From contig NZ_CP127295.1 in the NCBI RefSeq assembly GCF_030285665.1, positions 3,162,001 through 3,226,000 on the forward strand: a stretch of 64,000 nucleotides of DNA, written 5' to 3'. The DNA comes from Amycolatopsis mongoliensis (GTDB lineage: Bacteria; Actinomycetota; Actinomycetes; Mycobacteriales; Pseudonocardiaceae). The notes under the pieces are model-generated. The model worked only from the letters and a program-made list of their open reading frames with translations. It did not search any database and was not told where the DNA came from. Positions 50,627 to 58,900 of this stretch are shown here, one piece after another (position 1 is the stretch's first letter; each line of letters opens with the position of its first letter). The position numbers were made by a program, and so were the translations under genes.

Positions 50627-53374
50627 ATGGCCGAATGCCGGTTCAAGCTGCTCGGGCCCGTCCAGCTCTTCGACGGCGACGTCGCCGTCCCGATCGGCGG
50701 CCCCGGCGTCCGCGGGCTGCTCGCCCTGCTCGCGCTCAAGCCCGGCAAGGTCGTCGGGCTCGACGAGATCATCGACGCCCTGTGGGGCCACGATCCGCCC
50801 GCCACCGCCCGGACCATCGTCCACGGCAACGTCTCCCACCTGCGGCGGATCCTCCGTGACATCGACGGCCCGAGCATCCTGACCACCCCGCCGGGCTACC
50901 GGCTCGAGGTCGAGCCCGACCGGATCGACGTCCACCGGGCGCGCACCCTGCTGGACAGCGCGTCCGTGGCCACCCCGGAGACCGCCGCCGCGCTGCTGGC
51001 CGAAGCGCTCTCGCTCTGGCAGGGGCCGGCGCTGGGCGGCGTGCCCGAGTCGCTGCAGGCGCCCGAGCTGGAGGACCTCCGCCTGGCCGTGCACGGCGCT
51101 CGCGTCGACGCCGACCTCGGCCTCGGCCGGCACGCCGAGCTGATCGTCGAGCTGAGCCCGATCGTCCGCGCCGACCCCCTCGCCGAGCGGACCGCCGGCC
51201 AGCTCATGCGGGCGCTCTACCACGCCGGGCGCCGCGGGGACGCGCTCGAGCTGTACCGGACCGTCTCGCGCGCCACCCTCCGCACGCTGGGCGTCGAGCC
51301 CGGCGCCGAGCTGCGCTGGCTGCACGAGCGGGTGCTCAACGACGACCTCCCGGTCCGGACCGCGGCCGCCCCGGCCGCCACCGAGGAGCCGGGCAAGCCG
51401 ATCTCGCAGCTGCCCGCCGCGGTGCCGAGCCTGGCCGGGCGCGCCGGCGAGCTGGCCTGGCTCGACGGCCTGGTCACCCGCGCCGAGGCCGGCGAGACCA
51501 CGATCGCGATCGTCACCGGCACCGCCGGGGTCGGCAAGAGCACGCTGGTCGTGTGGTGGGCGCACCGGGTCGCGGCGCGGTTCCCGGACGGCGTCCTGTT
51601 CGCGTCGCTGCGGGGCTTCGACCCGCACCACCCGCCGCTGGAACCCGCCGAGCTCCTCACGCAGTTCCTGCTCGGCCTCGGCGTCGAGACCGCGAAGATC
51701 CCGGAGCTGCTGCACGAACGCGTCGCGCTCTACCGGTCGCTGATCGCCGGACGGCGGATGCTCGTGCTGCTCGACGACGCCCGCACCGCCCAGCAGGTGC
51801 GCCCGCTGCTGCCGCCGAGCGCGCGGACGATGACGGTGGTGACCAGCCGGTCGCGCCTGGACGGGCTCGCCGTGTCGAACGCGGCCAAGCAGCGCGTCCT
51901 CGGCACGCTCGCGCCCGAGGACGCCGTCCGGCTGATCGAGGAGCTCGCCGGCCCGGCCGGGCACAACCACACGCTCGCGCGGCTCTGCGGCTACCTCCCG
52001 CTCGCGCTGCGGATCGCCGGGGCCCGGCTCTCGGCCAGCCCGCAGCGCACCGCGGAGGAGCTGGTCGACGAGCTCGGCAACGAGCGGACGCGGCTGGCCG
52101 GACTGCAGGTCGACGGCGCCGACGACAGCGTGCGCGCCGCCTTCGACGTCTCCTTCCGCGGCCTGCCCGGCGAGATCGCCGAGACGTTCCTGCAGCTCGG
52201 CGCGGTGCCCGGGGTCATGGTCGGGCCGCACCTGATGGCCGCGGTGGCGCAGATCCCGGTGGCCGAGGCCCGGCGGCGGCTGCGCGCGCTGGCGGCGCAC
52301 AACCTGATCGCCGAGATCGCCCGGGACGTCTTCGCCCCGCACGACCTCGTCTGGCTCTACCTGCGTGAGCTCGCGGAACAGGAGCTCGGCGAGAAGGAGC
52401 GCGACGAGGCGATCGGCTGGACGGTCCGCTACTACCAGGCGGTGGCCGACCGGGCGCGGCGCCGGCTGGGGCACGTCGCCGATCCGCTCGACTTCACCGG
52501 GGTGCTCGCCGACGAGGCGATGCCGCCGCTGGCCGGCGCCGCCGAAGCGCGCGACTGGTTCGCGGCCGAGTGGCCGAACCTGCTGGCGGCGCTCGATGCC
52601 GCGTACACCGCGGGCCGCTACGACGACGTCTGGCGGCTCGCCCTGCTCGGTCACACCTACCGCGTCGCGTGCCCGCTGCTGGACGAGTGGACGCGGATGG
52701 CGGATCTCGGCGTCGCGGCCGCCGAAGCCGCGGGCGACGTCGCCGGGCAGTGCTGGCTGCGGCTCGCGCGGTGCGAGATCGCGCTGACGTTCGAGCTGCC
52801 GGGCGCCGGCCTGGCCGACGCCGAGCGGGCGCTGGAGCTCTCCGCCGGGTCCGCCGACGCGCGGCTGGTCACGTCCGCCGACCTGCACCTCGGCCGCGCG
52901 CTGAGCCGGCGCGGCGAGCACCAGAAGGCCATCGACCGGCTGGCCAAGGCGATCGCGGAGGCCTCGGACGTCACGCTGCGCGGGCAGGCGCTCAGCAGCT
53001 GCGCGCAGGCGGAGAAGCGGGCGGGCCGCCTGCCCGACGCGATCGCCCACCAGCTCGCGGGGCTGGCGATCGACCGCTCGCTCGGCGACGACGACCGGGT
53101 GGTCGTCTCGCTGGACAAGCTGGCCGAGCTCAGCCTCCGGGCCGGCGACCTGGAGGCGGCGGAGCGCTACGTCTGGGAGGCGATCGACCTGGCGATCAGC
53201 CGCGAGTTCGCGGCGCGCGAAGGCGCGCTGCGGCTGACACTGGGCCGGGTGCTGCGGGCGCGCGGTGATCTCGACGGTGCGCGGGAGCAGCTGGCGCTGT
53301 CGGTGCGCATTTACGAGCGGGTGCATCCGAAGCTGGTCGGTGAGGTCCGCGCGGAACTCGCCGAACTGCAGTGA
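50627..53374 (+). CDS. SARP/AfsR-type transcriptional regulator (wHTH-BTAD-NB-ARC-TPR)
   Basis: 915 residues. Order: OmpR-type winged helix (FKLLGPVQLFDGDVAVPIGG; LLALLALKPGKVV; IIDALWGHDPPATARTIVH), the BTAD helical domain up to about residue 245 (LMRALYHAGRRGDALELYR; LGVEPGAELRWLHERVL), NB-ARC with Walker A GTAGVGKST near residue 300 and LVLLDDARTAQQVRPLLP, then TPR-like helices to the C-terminus. It is an AfsR-like regulator that binds heptamer direct repeats. ATG 50627 has GGGGAGGTGG upstream. No biosynthetic cluster is adjacent; two heptamers lie 160 bases downstream of its stop. Confidence 0.9.
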   Translation: MAECRFKLLGPVQLFDGDVAVPIGGPGVRGLLALLALKPGKVVGLDEIIDALWGHDPPATARTIVHGNVSHLRRILRDIDGPSILTTPPGYRLEVEPDRIDVHRARTLLDSASVATPETAAALLAEALSLWQGPALGGVPESLQAPELEDLRLAVHGARVDADLGLGRHAELIVELSPIVRADPLAERTAGQLMRALYHAGRRGDALELYRTVSRATLRTLGVEPGAELRWLHERVLNDDLPVRTAAAPAATEEPGKPISQLPAAVPSLAGRAGELAWLDGLVTRAEAGETTIAIVTGTAGVGKSTLVVWWAHRVAARFPDGVLFASLRGFDPHHPPLEPAELLTQFLLGLGVETAKIPELLHERVALYRSLIAGRRMLVLLDDARTAQQVRPLLPPSARTMTVVTSRSRLDGLAVSNAAKQRVLGTLAPEDAVRLIEELAGPAGHNHTLARLCGYLPLALRIAGARLSASPQRTAEELVDELGNERTRLAGLQVDGADDSVRAAFDVSFRGLPGEIAETFLQLGAVPGVMVGPHLMAAVAQIPVAEARRRLRALAAHNLIAEIARDVFAPHDLVWLYLRELAEQELGEKERDEAIGWTVRYYQAVADRARRRLGHVADPLDFTGVLADEAMPPLAGAAEARDWFAAEWPNLLAALDAAYTAGRYDDVWRLALLGHTYRVACPLLDEWTRMADLGVAAAEAAGDVAGQCWLRLARCEIALTFELPGAGLADAERALELSAGSADARLVTSADLHLGRALSRRGEHQKAIDRLAKAIAEASDVTLRGQALSSCAQAEKRAGRLPDAIAHQLAGLAIDRSLGDDDRVVVSLDKLAELSLRAGDLEAAERYVWEAIDLAISREFAAREGALRLTLGRVLRARGDLDGAREQLALSVRIYERVHPKLVGEVRAELAELQ

Positions 53375-53533
53375 GGATTTCCCGCGCATTCGAACTGCGA
53401 CAACTCCGCGCCGCTGATTCAGGCTTGTGAAGAATCCATCGGTTGCGAATGTGTCACGGCCCGGTCTCGCGACGGCCGATTCGGCACGTCCGTGTCCCGG
53501 TGAGCCGGAAAGCGGGCGGAACCGGGGCCGATC

Positions 53534-53576
53534 CTTAGTGGATTCTTAGTGCTCCCGGGCGGCGTCCGCGTAGGTT
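53534..53576 (+). promoter_or_regulatory. SARP-type heptamer repeats with a downstream -10 box
   Basis: CTTAGTG occurs at 53534-53540 and 53545-53551, start to start exactly 11 bases. SARP/AfsR proteins bind heptamer direct repeats with this one-turn spacing at the -35 position. The second heptamer ends 19 bases before TAGGTT (53571-53576), a -10 box. The promoter faces a gene-free, hairpin-rich segment. Confidence 0.5.
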
Positions 53577-53582
53577 CGACAG

Positions 53583-53722
53583 TGCCGGCCGAGCCCTAGG
53601 GGAGGGGCAGGCGGAGACGCCGGCGCCAGGCCCCGTGCGGGAAACCCCGCCGGGGCCGGGAGCCGCCAGGAGCGGCTCGTGGCGGCCCGGCCGGCCGACT
53701 TGGGGGTCAGGCCGGCCGGTCG
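53583..53722 (+). ncRNA. Candidate structured non-coding RNA downstream of the SARP gene
   Basis: Starting about 7 bases after the TAGGTT box, the segment holds three strong hairpins: GGCCCC-GT-GCGGG with its complement (53629-53657, AAAC loop), AGCCGC-CAGGA-GCGGCT (53661-53677), and CCGGCCGGCC (53687-53696) with GGCCGGCCGG (53710-53719), the last placed like a terminator. It ends about 25 bases before the stop of the convergent DUF4190 gene. No conserved-looking ORF fits. An RNA is an inference; a simple bidirectional terminator is the alternative. Confidence 0.35.
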
Positions 53723-53744
53723 CCAGGCTCCCGGCCGCCGTGGC

Positions 53745-54413
53745 TCAGCTCACGTTCGCCGTGCAGAGCGCGATCGTCGTCCCGCTGTTTTCCGCGACCT
53801 TCTTGCCGTCGACCAGAATGGCGCAGCTGATTTCGTTGTTGAGCTGCGAATTGCGGGTGTCCGCGGTCAGCGTCAACAGGTACGAACCATTGTTGTAGGA
53901 CGCCTGGCCCTCCCACGCGTCGGTGCTCGCGGGAGCGTTTTCCGTGCGCTGGTCCGACAGGCTGCCGTACCGCACGGTCGCGCCGCCGGCGGAGGTCACC
54001 TGGAACGTCACGGCGTGCTTGTCGCCGGCCACCGCCGGCAGGTGCAGCCCGGACTCGCCGCCGCCGAGGAAGGTCGAGTACAGCAGCATCCCGGCCGTCG
54101 AGAGCAGTGCGGCGACGGAGACGACGGTGGCGGTGATCGCCAGCCCGCGATCGCCCACCGCCCCCTTCTTGGCCTGGACCAGTCCGACAACCGCCAGGAC
54201 CAGCCCGATTCCGGCCAGCGGCCACGCGACGAACCCGATGTCCGGGACGAACGCGACAACCAGGGCGGCCACGCCGAGCACCAGCCCGACTATCGCGAGG
54301 ATGTTCCGTCCGGGCTTCGCGTTGGCCTGACGACGCTCCGTGGCCGTCACCGGAGGCGCGGGCCGTCCGTGGCGCGCGGTGGTCGGCGGCGGGTACTGCG
54401 GGTCGGTCATCAT
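53745..54413 (-). CDS. DUF4190-domain membrane protein with extracellular C-terminal domain
   Basis: 222 residues. A proline-rich N-terminal tail, then three hydrophobic helices (about residues 38-55, 60-80 and 94-112) matching DUF4190 (NILAIVGLVLGVAALV; DIGFVAWPLAGIGLVLAVVG), then an external beta-rich domain of about 100 residues reminiscent of MmpS-type accessory proteins (VTSAGGATVRYGSLSD; CAILVDGKKVAENSG). Two cysteines near the end could form a disulfide. Function unknown. ATG 54413 or 54410. Confidence 0.75.
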   Translation of the reverse strand: MMTDPQYPPPTTARHGRPAPPVTATERRQANAKPGRNILAIVGLVLGVAALVVAFVPDIGFVAWPLAGIGLVLAVVGLVQAKKGAVGDRGLAITATVVSVAALLSTAGMLLYSTFLGGGESGLHLPAVAGDKHAVTFQVTSAGGATVRYGSLSDQRTENAPASTDAWEGQASYNNGSYLLTLTADTRNSQLNNEISCAILVDGKKVAENSGTTIALCTANVS

Positions 54414-54720
54414 GCGGACCCCTTCGGGTGGGAGTGCGACGACGTTAACCCATAAGAGTGCCCGAGAACGAAATTGTTACATTCTGGAAAAAGTCATTGT
54501 CCCACCATTTCGTGTCAGGTATCGGTATTTCCTGACAACGTGCGCAGGGTGTGGCCTGGTGATCAATGGGAAGAATATCGGAGTTCCCACTGTTCGGCGG
54601 CCGGTTTCACGACCTCGCAGCGGGTATCGTAGGTACCGGACGCACACCCGGATACCGCCGTGGAGCCTACGACGAGGGGTTGGTCCTGTTGCCCACGGCG
54701 AAAGTCGGATATCGGACTTA
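54414..54720. other. A/T-richer intergenic region with inverted repeats
   Basis: No gene seen. TGTCAGG (54513-54519) and CCTGACA (54531-54537) form a 7-base inverted repeat, probably an operator or short hairpin upstream of the DUF4190 gene. Nearer the unknown gene on the right, a nested structure with arms TCGTAGG and CCTACGA spans roughly 54629-54678 and may terminate that gene. Confidence 0.4.
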
Positions 54721-55605
54721 TCAGTCGAAAAGGCTTACTTCGGGTGTGATTTCGAGGAGCTCGAAAACCGGGCGGCCGCGGCGGCCGTCGATCGTCGTGG
54801 CGCGCACGACGCGCAGCCGGGCGGTCACCGGGCGGTCGAGGTTCTCCTTGATCTCGTCGAGCAGGTCCGGCGCCACCGCGCCCTGGATCGTCCCGCCCGA
54901 CTCGCGGTCGAGGTAGAAGATCCGGCGCCGGGTGCGGACGCCGTCGAGCCGCCCGCGCACCGTCTCGTAGCCGACGGCCTCGCGCGACTCCCGGAGGCTC
55001 CCCTGCAGGATCCGCGCCTGCTCGGTGGTCATGCTGCGCGTGACCTGTTCGCCCGAGGTCGGCGTCAGCGCCATGCCGATGCCGGCGTTCTTCGCGACGG
55101 CGTTGACGATGTCGCTCACGGCGTTGCGGACGGTGTCGCGCTGCAGCAGCACGGCGTCGAGGGCGCCGTCGTCCGAGCCGTTGGCCGGCAGGAAGTCGCA
55201 CAGCTCCTTGACGGCCCGCTCGGAGAGCGTCTCGATGCCGTCGACGATCAGCGCGTCGTCGACGGCATCGAGCTCGGGGAAGCCGAAGAAGATCGCGTTG
55301 CCCGCCTGGCCGCGCTGGATCAGCGGCGCCTTGTCGCGGTCGGCCTGCTGGACGATCGTGACCTCGCCGGACGGGTTCCGGATGATGTGCCCGATCTTGG
55401 CCGTCGCGTCCTGCAGCGCGCGGCTGATGTCGGAGAAGGTGTAGGCGTCGATGCTCTGCTCGCCGATCACCGACACGTGCAGCAGCGGCGAGCGGGACGT
55501 CCGCTCGAACTTGGCGTTCGCCGCCATCGCCGAGGCGCGCGCGAGGTCGTCGAGCCACGTGCCACCGGGGATCTCGTCGGCGATGCGCCGGAACTCGTTC
55601 CTCAC
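54721..55605 (-). CDS. Hypothetical protein, coupled to a DUF6932-like gene
   Basis: 294 residues, unrecognised. It is soluble, with no signal peptide. There are two parts: residues 1-140 (HVSVIGEQSIDAYTFSDISR; AIFFGFPELDAVDDALIVDG) and a C-terminal half with alternating charged strands (RIFYLDRESGGTIQGAVAPD; ARLRVVRATTIDGRRGRP). Its GTG start overlaps the stop of the upstream gene, so the pair is translationally coupled. Only a conserved-partner search could reveal its function. Confidence 0.65.
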   Translation of the reverse strand: MRNEFRRIADEIPGGTWLDDLARASAMAANAKFERTSRSPLLHVSVIGEQSIDAYTFSDISRALQDATAKIGHIIRNPSGEVTIVQQADRDKAPLIQRGQAGNAIFFGFPELDAVDDALIVDGIETLSERAVKELCDFLPANGSDDGALDAVLLQRDTVRNAVSDIVNAVAKNAGIGMALTPTSGEQVTRSMTTEQARILQGSLRESREAVGYETVRGRLDGVRTRRRIFYLDRESGGTIQGAVAPDLLDEIKENLDRPVTARLRVVRATTIDGRRGRPVFELLEITPEVSLFD

Positions 55606-56078
55606 CAGACCATCTCCGGGTATCCCCTGCCGCCTTCGGCCCAGACCTCGGCCCAGACGTCCTCGTCGCCGGGCCGGCAGAGGAAGCCGTCCAGCATGCC
55701 CCCGACCGGCTGAACCTGGTCGAGGTACATCGCGGGCTGCCCGACGATCACGCCGCGGAGCGTGAGCAGGCCGTAGAGCGCCGACCGGCCGGCGTCGTCG
55801 AGCCGCTTCAGCGCGCCCCACTCGTCCGGGACGAGGACGACGTCGAGGCCGCGCGGCGGGTGCGCGGTGCGCATGACCAGCTCTCCGCCGATCCACGCGC
55901 GCCCGGACGGCATGATCCGCCGGGCCACGCCGAGGTAGCTGTTGAGCGCGCTGAAGAGGATCTCGCGCTCGTTCTGGTGCGGGGCGTCGAAGACCAGGCG
56001 TTCGTAGACGTCGGCGAGGTCGCAGGCGTGGCGGCCCGGCGGCAGGACCTGCTGCGCCGTCCAATGGGGGAGCGCCAC
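55602..56078 (-). CDS. DUF6932-like (nucleotidyltransferase-fold) protein
   Basis: 158 residues. The opening LPPGRHACDLADVYERLVFD and the following SALNSYLGVARRIMPSGRAW resemble DUF6932 proteins, which carry a degenerate nucleotidyltransferase fold. The expected GS/GG(x)nDxD motif appears as GGELVMRTAHPPRGLDVVL, with the first aspartate replaced by glycine, so activity is doubtful. Coupled to the following unknown gene; such pairs occur in toxin-antitoxin-like modules, but no proof exists here. Confidence 0.6.
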   Translation of the reverse strand: MALPHWTAQQVLPPGRHACDLADVYERLVFDAPHQNEREILFSALNSYLGVARRIMPSGRAWIGGELVMRTAHPPRGLDVVLVPDEWGALKRLDDAGRSALYGLLTLRGVIVGQPAMYLDQVQPVGGMLDGFLCRPGDEDVWAEVWAEGGRGYPEMVW

Positions 56079-56135
56079 GCCACCCCCTCCTCAGGCCTCG
56101 CTCACAGTGCGTAGCCGAACTTACCAGGATGGGTG

Positions 56136-56555
56136 TCAGTCACCGCGGCCAGGCTGGTGCGGCCACTGCGGAGCGGCCTCCGGGAGTTCGTCGGCCTCCG
56201 GCCAGGCGGGTTCCTCCTCGGTGGGCCAGTCCTCGGCCTGCACCCCGCGCTGCGGCGGCAGCGGGAGATGGCCTTCGCGGTGGCCGACGGGCTCGGGCTC
56301 TTCGTCGTCGTGGACGGTTTCGGTCCGCTCGGCGCCGGGCTGCATCCACGCCGCGGGGATGAACTGCGTCTGCTCGGCCGCGAGCGGTTCGGGCTCGGGT
56401 TCGGGCTCGTAGTACGCCTCGTCCACGGGCTCGGCGGCGGGCCTGGGCCGCCGGGTGGTGCGCAGGACGAGCCACGAGGTCAGCGCGCCGAGGGCGAAGG
56501 CGATGACCAGCCACAGCCAGATCTGCCCGAACAGCCACACCATCTGTTCACTCAC
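56136..56555 (-). CDS. Small membrane protein, ArfB/ArfC-like
   Basis: 139 residues: one N-terminal transmembrane helix (about residues 12-31, LWLVIAFALGALTSWLVL) followed by a long acidic, glutamate/proline-rich tail (YYEPEPEPEPLAAEQTQFIP) with no clear fold. Its position directly downstream of an OmpA/BON protein resembles the ArfA-ArfB-ArfC arrangement of mycobacteria. It is 2 bases from the upstream gene and was read as the second gene of that operon. Confidence 0.65.
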   Translation of the reverse strand: MSEQMVWLFGQIWLWLVIAFALGALTSWLVLRTTRRPRPAAEPVDEAYYEPEPEPEPLAAEQTQFIPAAWMQPGAERTETVHDDEEPEPVGHREGHLPLPPQRGVQAEDWPTEEEPAWPEADELPEAAPQWPHQPGRGD

Positions 56556-56557
56556 CC

Positions 56558-57298
56558 CTAAACGACCGTGATCTCGACGCGCCGGTCTTCTTCGCCGCCG
56601 GTGGCGGGCCGGGTGTCGCCCAGCCCCCGGTAGGTCACGCGCTTGGCAGTCAGCCCGTTGGTGGTGAGGATCCGCGCGACGGCCCTGGCGCGGTCCCGGG
56701 AGAGCTTCAGCGCGGCCCTTTCGCCCCCCGGCCCGCGGCCGACGTGGCCGGTGACGCGGTACCGGAAGGTGTCCGGCGACTGGGCGAGGGCGATCGCGAC
56801 GGTGCGGGCGGCCTGCTCGCCCTCGGGGGTGAGCCGGGCGGTGTCCGGCACGAAGGTGATCGGCGCCTCGGAGAGCATCCGGTCGATCTCGGCCTGGACG
56901 CCGGCCTTGTCGGTGGGCGGCGGTGCCGCGGTGGCGCTGGTGGTCGGCGGCGGGCTGCTGGTGCTGGGCGCGCTCGTCGGCGGCGGTGTGCTCGGCGCGC
57001 TCGGGGCCACCGGGGTGACGTCGCCTTGCAGCTGGGCGGCCCGGACGCCGTCGACGTTCTGGACGATCTCGAGGGCGCGCAGGGCCTGGTCGGGCGCGAA
57101 GCCGCTGAGGGTGGCGTCCCGGCCGTCGAAGGTGACGTTGCCCTGGGACAGCCCAGCTTGGGAGAGCGCGGTCCGGGCGTCGGCGGTGAGGTCACGCTGG
57201 ATGTTCCCGCCCTGCGCCCAGGTGACGACCCCCGCCAGCAGCGCGGTGACCAGCACTCCGATCGGGACCACGAGGATCCAGCGACGACCACCGGGCAT
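56558..57298 (-). CDS. OmpA-family protein with BON domain, ArfA-like
   Basis: 246 residues. N-terminal signal anchor (about residues 8-27), BON domain (about 30-100; LTADARTALSQAGLSQGNVT), a Ser/Thr/Pro linker, and a C-terminal OmpA peptidoglycan-binding domain (ITFVPDTARLTPEGEQAART; VTGHVGRGPGG; ALKLSRDRARAVARIL). The order matches mycobacterial ArfA (OmpATb). It probably ties the membrane to the cell wall. ATG 57298 is chosen; the longer ATG at 57358 would cover a likely promoter region. Confidence 0.85.
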   Translation of the reverse strand: MPGGRRWILVVPIGVLVTALLAGVVTWAQGGNIQRDLTADARTALSQAGLSQGNVTFDGRDATLSGFAPDQALRALEIVQNVDGVRAAQLQGDVTPVAPSAPSTPPPTSAPSTSSPPPTTSATAAPPPTDKAGVQAEIDRMLSEAPITFVPDTARLTPEGEQAARTVAIALAQSPDTFRYRVTGHVGRGPGGERAALKLSRDRARAVARILTTNGLTAKRVTYRGLGDTRPATGGEEDRRVEITVV

Positions 57299-57507
57299 AA
57301 GGGGACTGTAAGCCGGGTGAGGCGGGCTGGCGAGCCGGAGAAGAGTGGTGGTCCACAAGTTGTCCCCAGGTAAGTCGACATGTGGACAACTGGCCGGGCT
57401 GTGATCGCTTCGGCACTTTGCGTCGGTGATGGCCGATACGATGGACTCGGGGTCGCCCCCCAGGGAAGGGCGGGGGCGTGTCTTGGGCGGCTGGGAGGTC
57501 CTCCGGA

Positions 57508-57562
57508 TGTCGTGAATGACTCATTCCTGTCGTCAGATGAGGTGAATGGGTCATTCACGACA
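57508..57562. repeat. Dispersed palindromic repeat element, copy 2
   Basis: GTGAATGACTCATTC (57512-57526) and GTGAATGGGTCATTCAC (57542-57558) have the same 30-base phasing and spacer GTCGTC as copy 1 at 6742-6788. The outermost TGTCGTGAATGAC and its complement (57508-57520 / 57550-57562) make a perfect 13-base inverted repeat around the whole element. Confidence 0.75.
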
Positions 57563-57783
57563 GCACGACCGAGCCCCTCGACCCGCCGGCGCCGAGATCC
57601 GACCTTGCCGACCCCCTTGCCCTCGGAAGGGCAGAGTGCATCGGCAACAGTCGTCGGGTGAGGTGAACGAGCCGTTCATGACGCCGCCGCGGCAGCCCCT
57701 GGTCACGCGCGCCGACTTTGCCGGAGCCCCGCCAGGGAGGGCGGGGGCCGCCTGAGCTGCTTGCCGCAGCGGGCCGAACGCGT

Positions 57784-57816
57784 GAAGGCCACCACCGGCG
57801 GTCGATGGTGGCCTTC
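57784..57816 (-). terminator. Hairpin terminator of the GDSL hydrolase gene
   Basis: Perfect 11-base arms GAAGGCCACCA (57784-57794) and its complement (57806-57816), with an 11-base loop, 14 bases past the stop codon. Confidence 0.75.
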
Positions 57817-57829
57817 GGGGGAGTTCCTC

Positions 57830-58645
57830 TCAGCTGGCCTGCTGCCGAGCCTGGGCGTTGTCCGGCACCTCGAGCACCTGCGGCACGAACGGAGCGAGCT
57901 GAGGCCGCTTGGGCGACAACCCGTCCCCCATCGACTCCCCGCGCAGCTGCCGCCGGATCCACGGCAGCAGGTGCACCTTCGTCCACGTCAGATCCGACCG
58001 CCGCGAGTCGATCCACCGGCTCGGGACAGCCTCCGCCGGCCACGGCTCCCGCCAGTCGCCCTCGACCGGCACCCCCAGGACCTCGGCCGACTTCAACGCG
58101 ATCCGGCGGTGCGCCTCCGGTGAGAAGTGCAACCGGTCGTCACTCCAGGCTCGCCGGTCGTGCAGCGGGGCCATCGTCCACAGGTCGACCATCCGGGCGC
58201 CGTGCCGCTCCGCGATCGCCCACAGGTGGGTGTTGTAGATCGCCACCTTGCCGCGCAGGACCGACATCACCGACAGGACCTTCGTGTCCGGGCCGTTGAA
58301 GATCAGCACCGGGATCCCCGCCTCGCGCAGCTTCGCGACGCCCTCCTCGAAGCGCTCCGTCACCGCGTCCACGTCCGCCCCCGGGACGATGATGTCGTTG
58401 CCGCCCGCGCACAGGGTGACCAGGTCGGGCTTGAGCTCCAGCGCGATCGGGAGCTGCTCGTCCATGATCTCGTCGAGCATCTTGCCGCGCAGGGACAGGT
58501 TGGCGTACCGGAAATCGGGTCGCCCGCCGGCCAGTATCTCCGCGAGCCGGTCGGCCCAGCCCCGGAAGGAGCCGTCCGGCAGCGCGTCGTTGAGCCCCTC
58601 GGTGAAGCTGTCCCCGATCGCTATGTAGCTGTCGAATCCGTACAC
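57830..58645 (-). CDS. SGNH/GDSL-type esterase
   Basis: 271 residues from the GTG at 58645; longer in-frame readings exist up to 58705 but lack a ribosome site, whereas AAGGGGA precedes this one. Block I YIAIGDSFTEGL (nucleophile serine), block II Gly in YANLSLRGK, block III CAGGNDI and block V DRLHFSPEAH (Asp/His) are all present. There is no signal peptide, so it is cytosolic. Substrate unknown. Confidence 0.87.
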   Translation of the reverse strand: MYGFDSYIAIGDSFTEGLNDALPDGSFRGWADRLAEILAGGRPDFRYANLSLRGKMLDEIMDEQLPIALELKPDLVTLCAGGNDIIVPGADVDAVTERFEEGVAKLREAGIPVLIFNGPDTKVLSVMSVLRGKVAIYNTHLWAIAERHGARMVDLWTMAPLHDRRAWSDDRLHFSPEAHRRIALKSAEVLGVPVEGDWREPWPAEAVPSRWIDSRRSDLTWTKVHLLPWIRRQLRGESMGDGLSPKRPQLAPFVPQVLEVPDNAQARQQAS

Positions 58646-58900
58646 GCTGGGTCCCCTTCCCGTCTTGCGACCGATCACTCCCCGACATGTAGTTGTACAC
58701 CCCAACTAACCATCCGGGCCCCACCGGTGTTCAGCCTGCGGTAACAGTGTCTTATCTTGTCGGCCTTCTCCGCCTCTCTATTACGTAGTCTTCACCTTGG
58801 GCATGCCGTGAGACAGCACACTCGAAGACAATCACCAGACTCTTGTGGTGAAAATCTCCCTGCTTGGAGCCTCCCCGGCGCGATCCGGCACGCTGGACAC

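Larger units (their letters stand above)
57299..57829. other. Gene-free region with dispersed repeats and a terminator
   Basis: No ORF here looks genuine. It contains the second copy of the dispersed palindromic element (57508-57562), a degenerate third copy at about 57664-57682 (GTGAACGAGCCGTTCATGAC) and the terminator of the GDSL gene (57784-57816). The remainder shows no recognisable feature. Confidence 0.55.

Noticed and set aside
53583..53722. c-di-AMP (ydaO-type) riboswitch or other known RNA in the hairpin-rich segment
   Set aside because: Some GC-rich fragments look similar, but the conserved 3' core of ydaO is not present, and there is no following cell-wall hydrolase gene.
53635..53898. 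An 87-residue plus-strand ORF starting inside the structured segment
   Set aside because: Most of it is antisense to the DUF4190 gene, the sequence resembles no family and its composition follows the opposite strand.
54560..54720. Remnant of a protein-coding gene upstream of the unknown gene
   Set aside because: Both strands give only short, low-complexity readings interrupted by stops; inverted repeats explain the region better.
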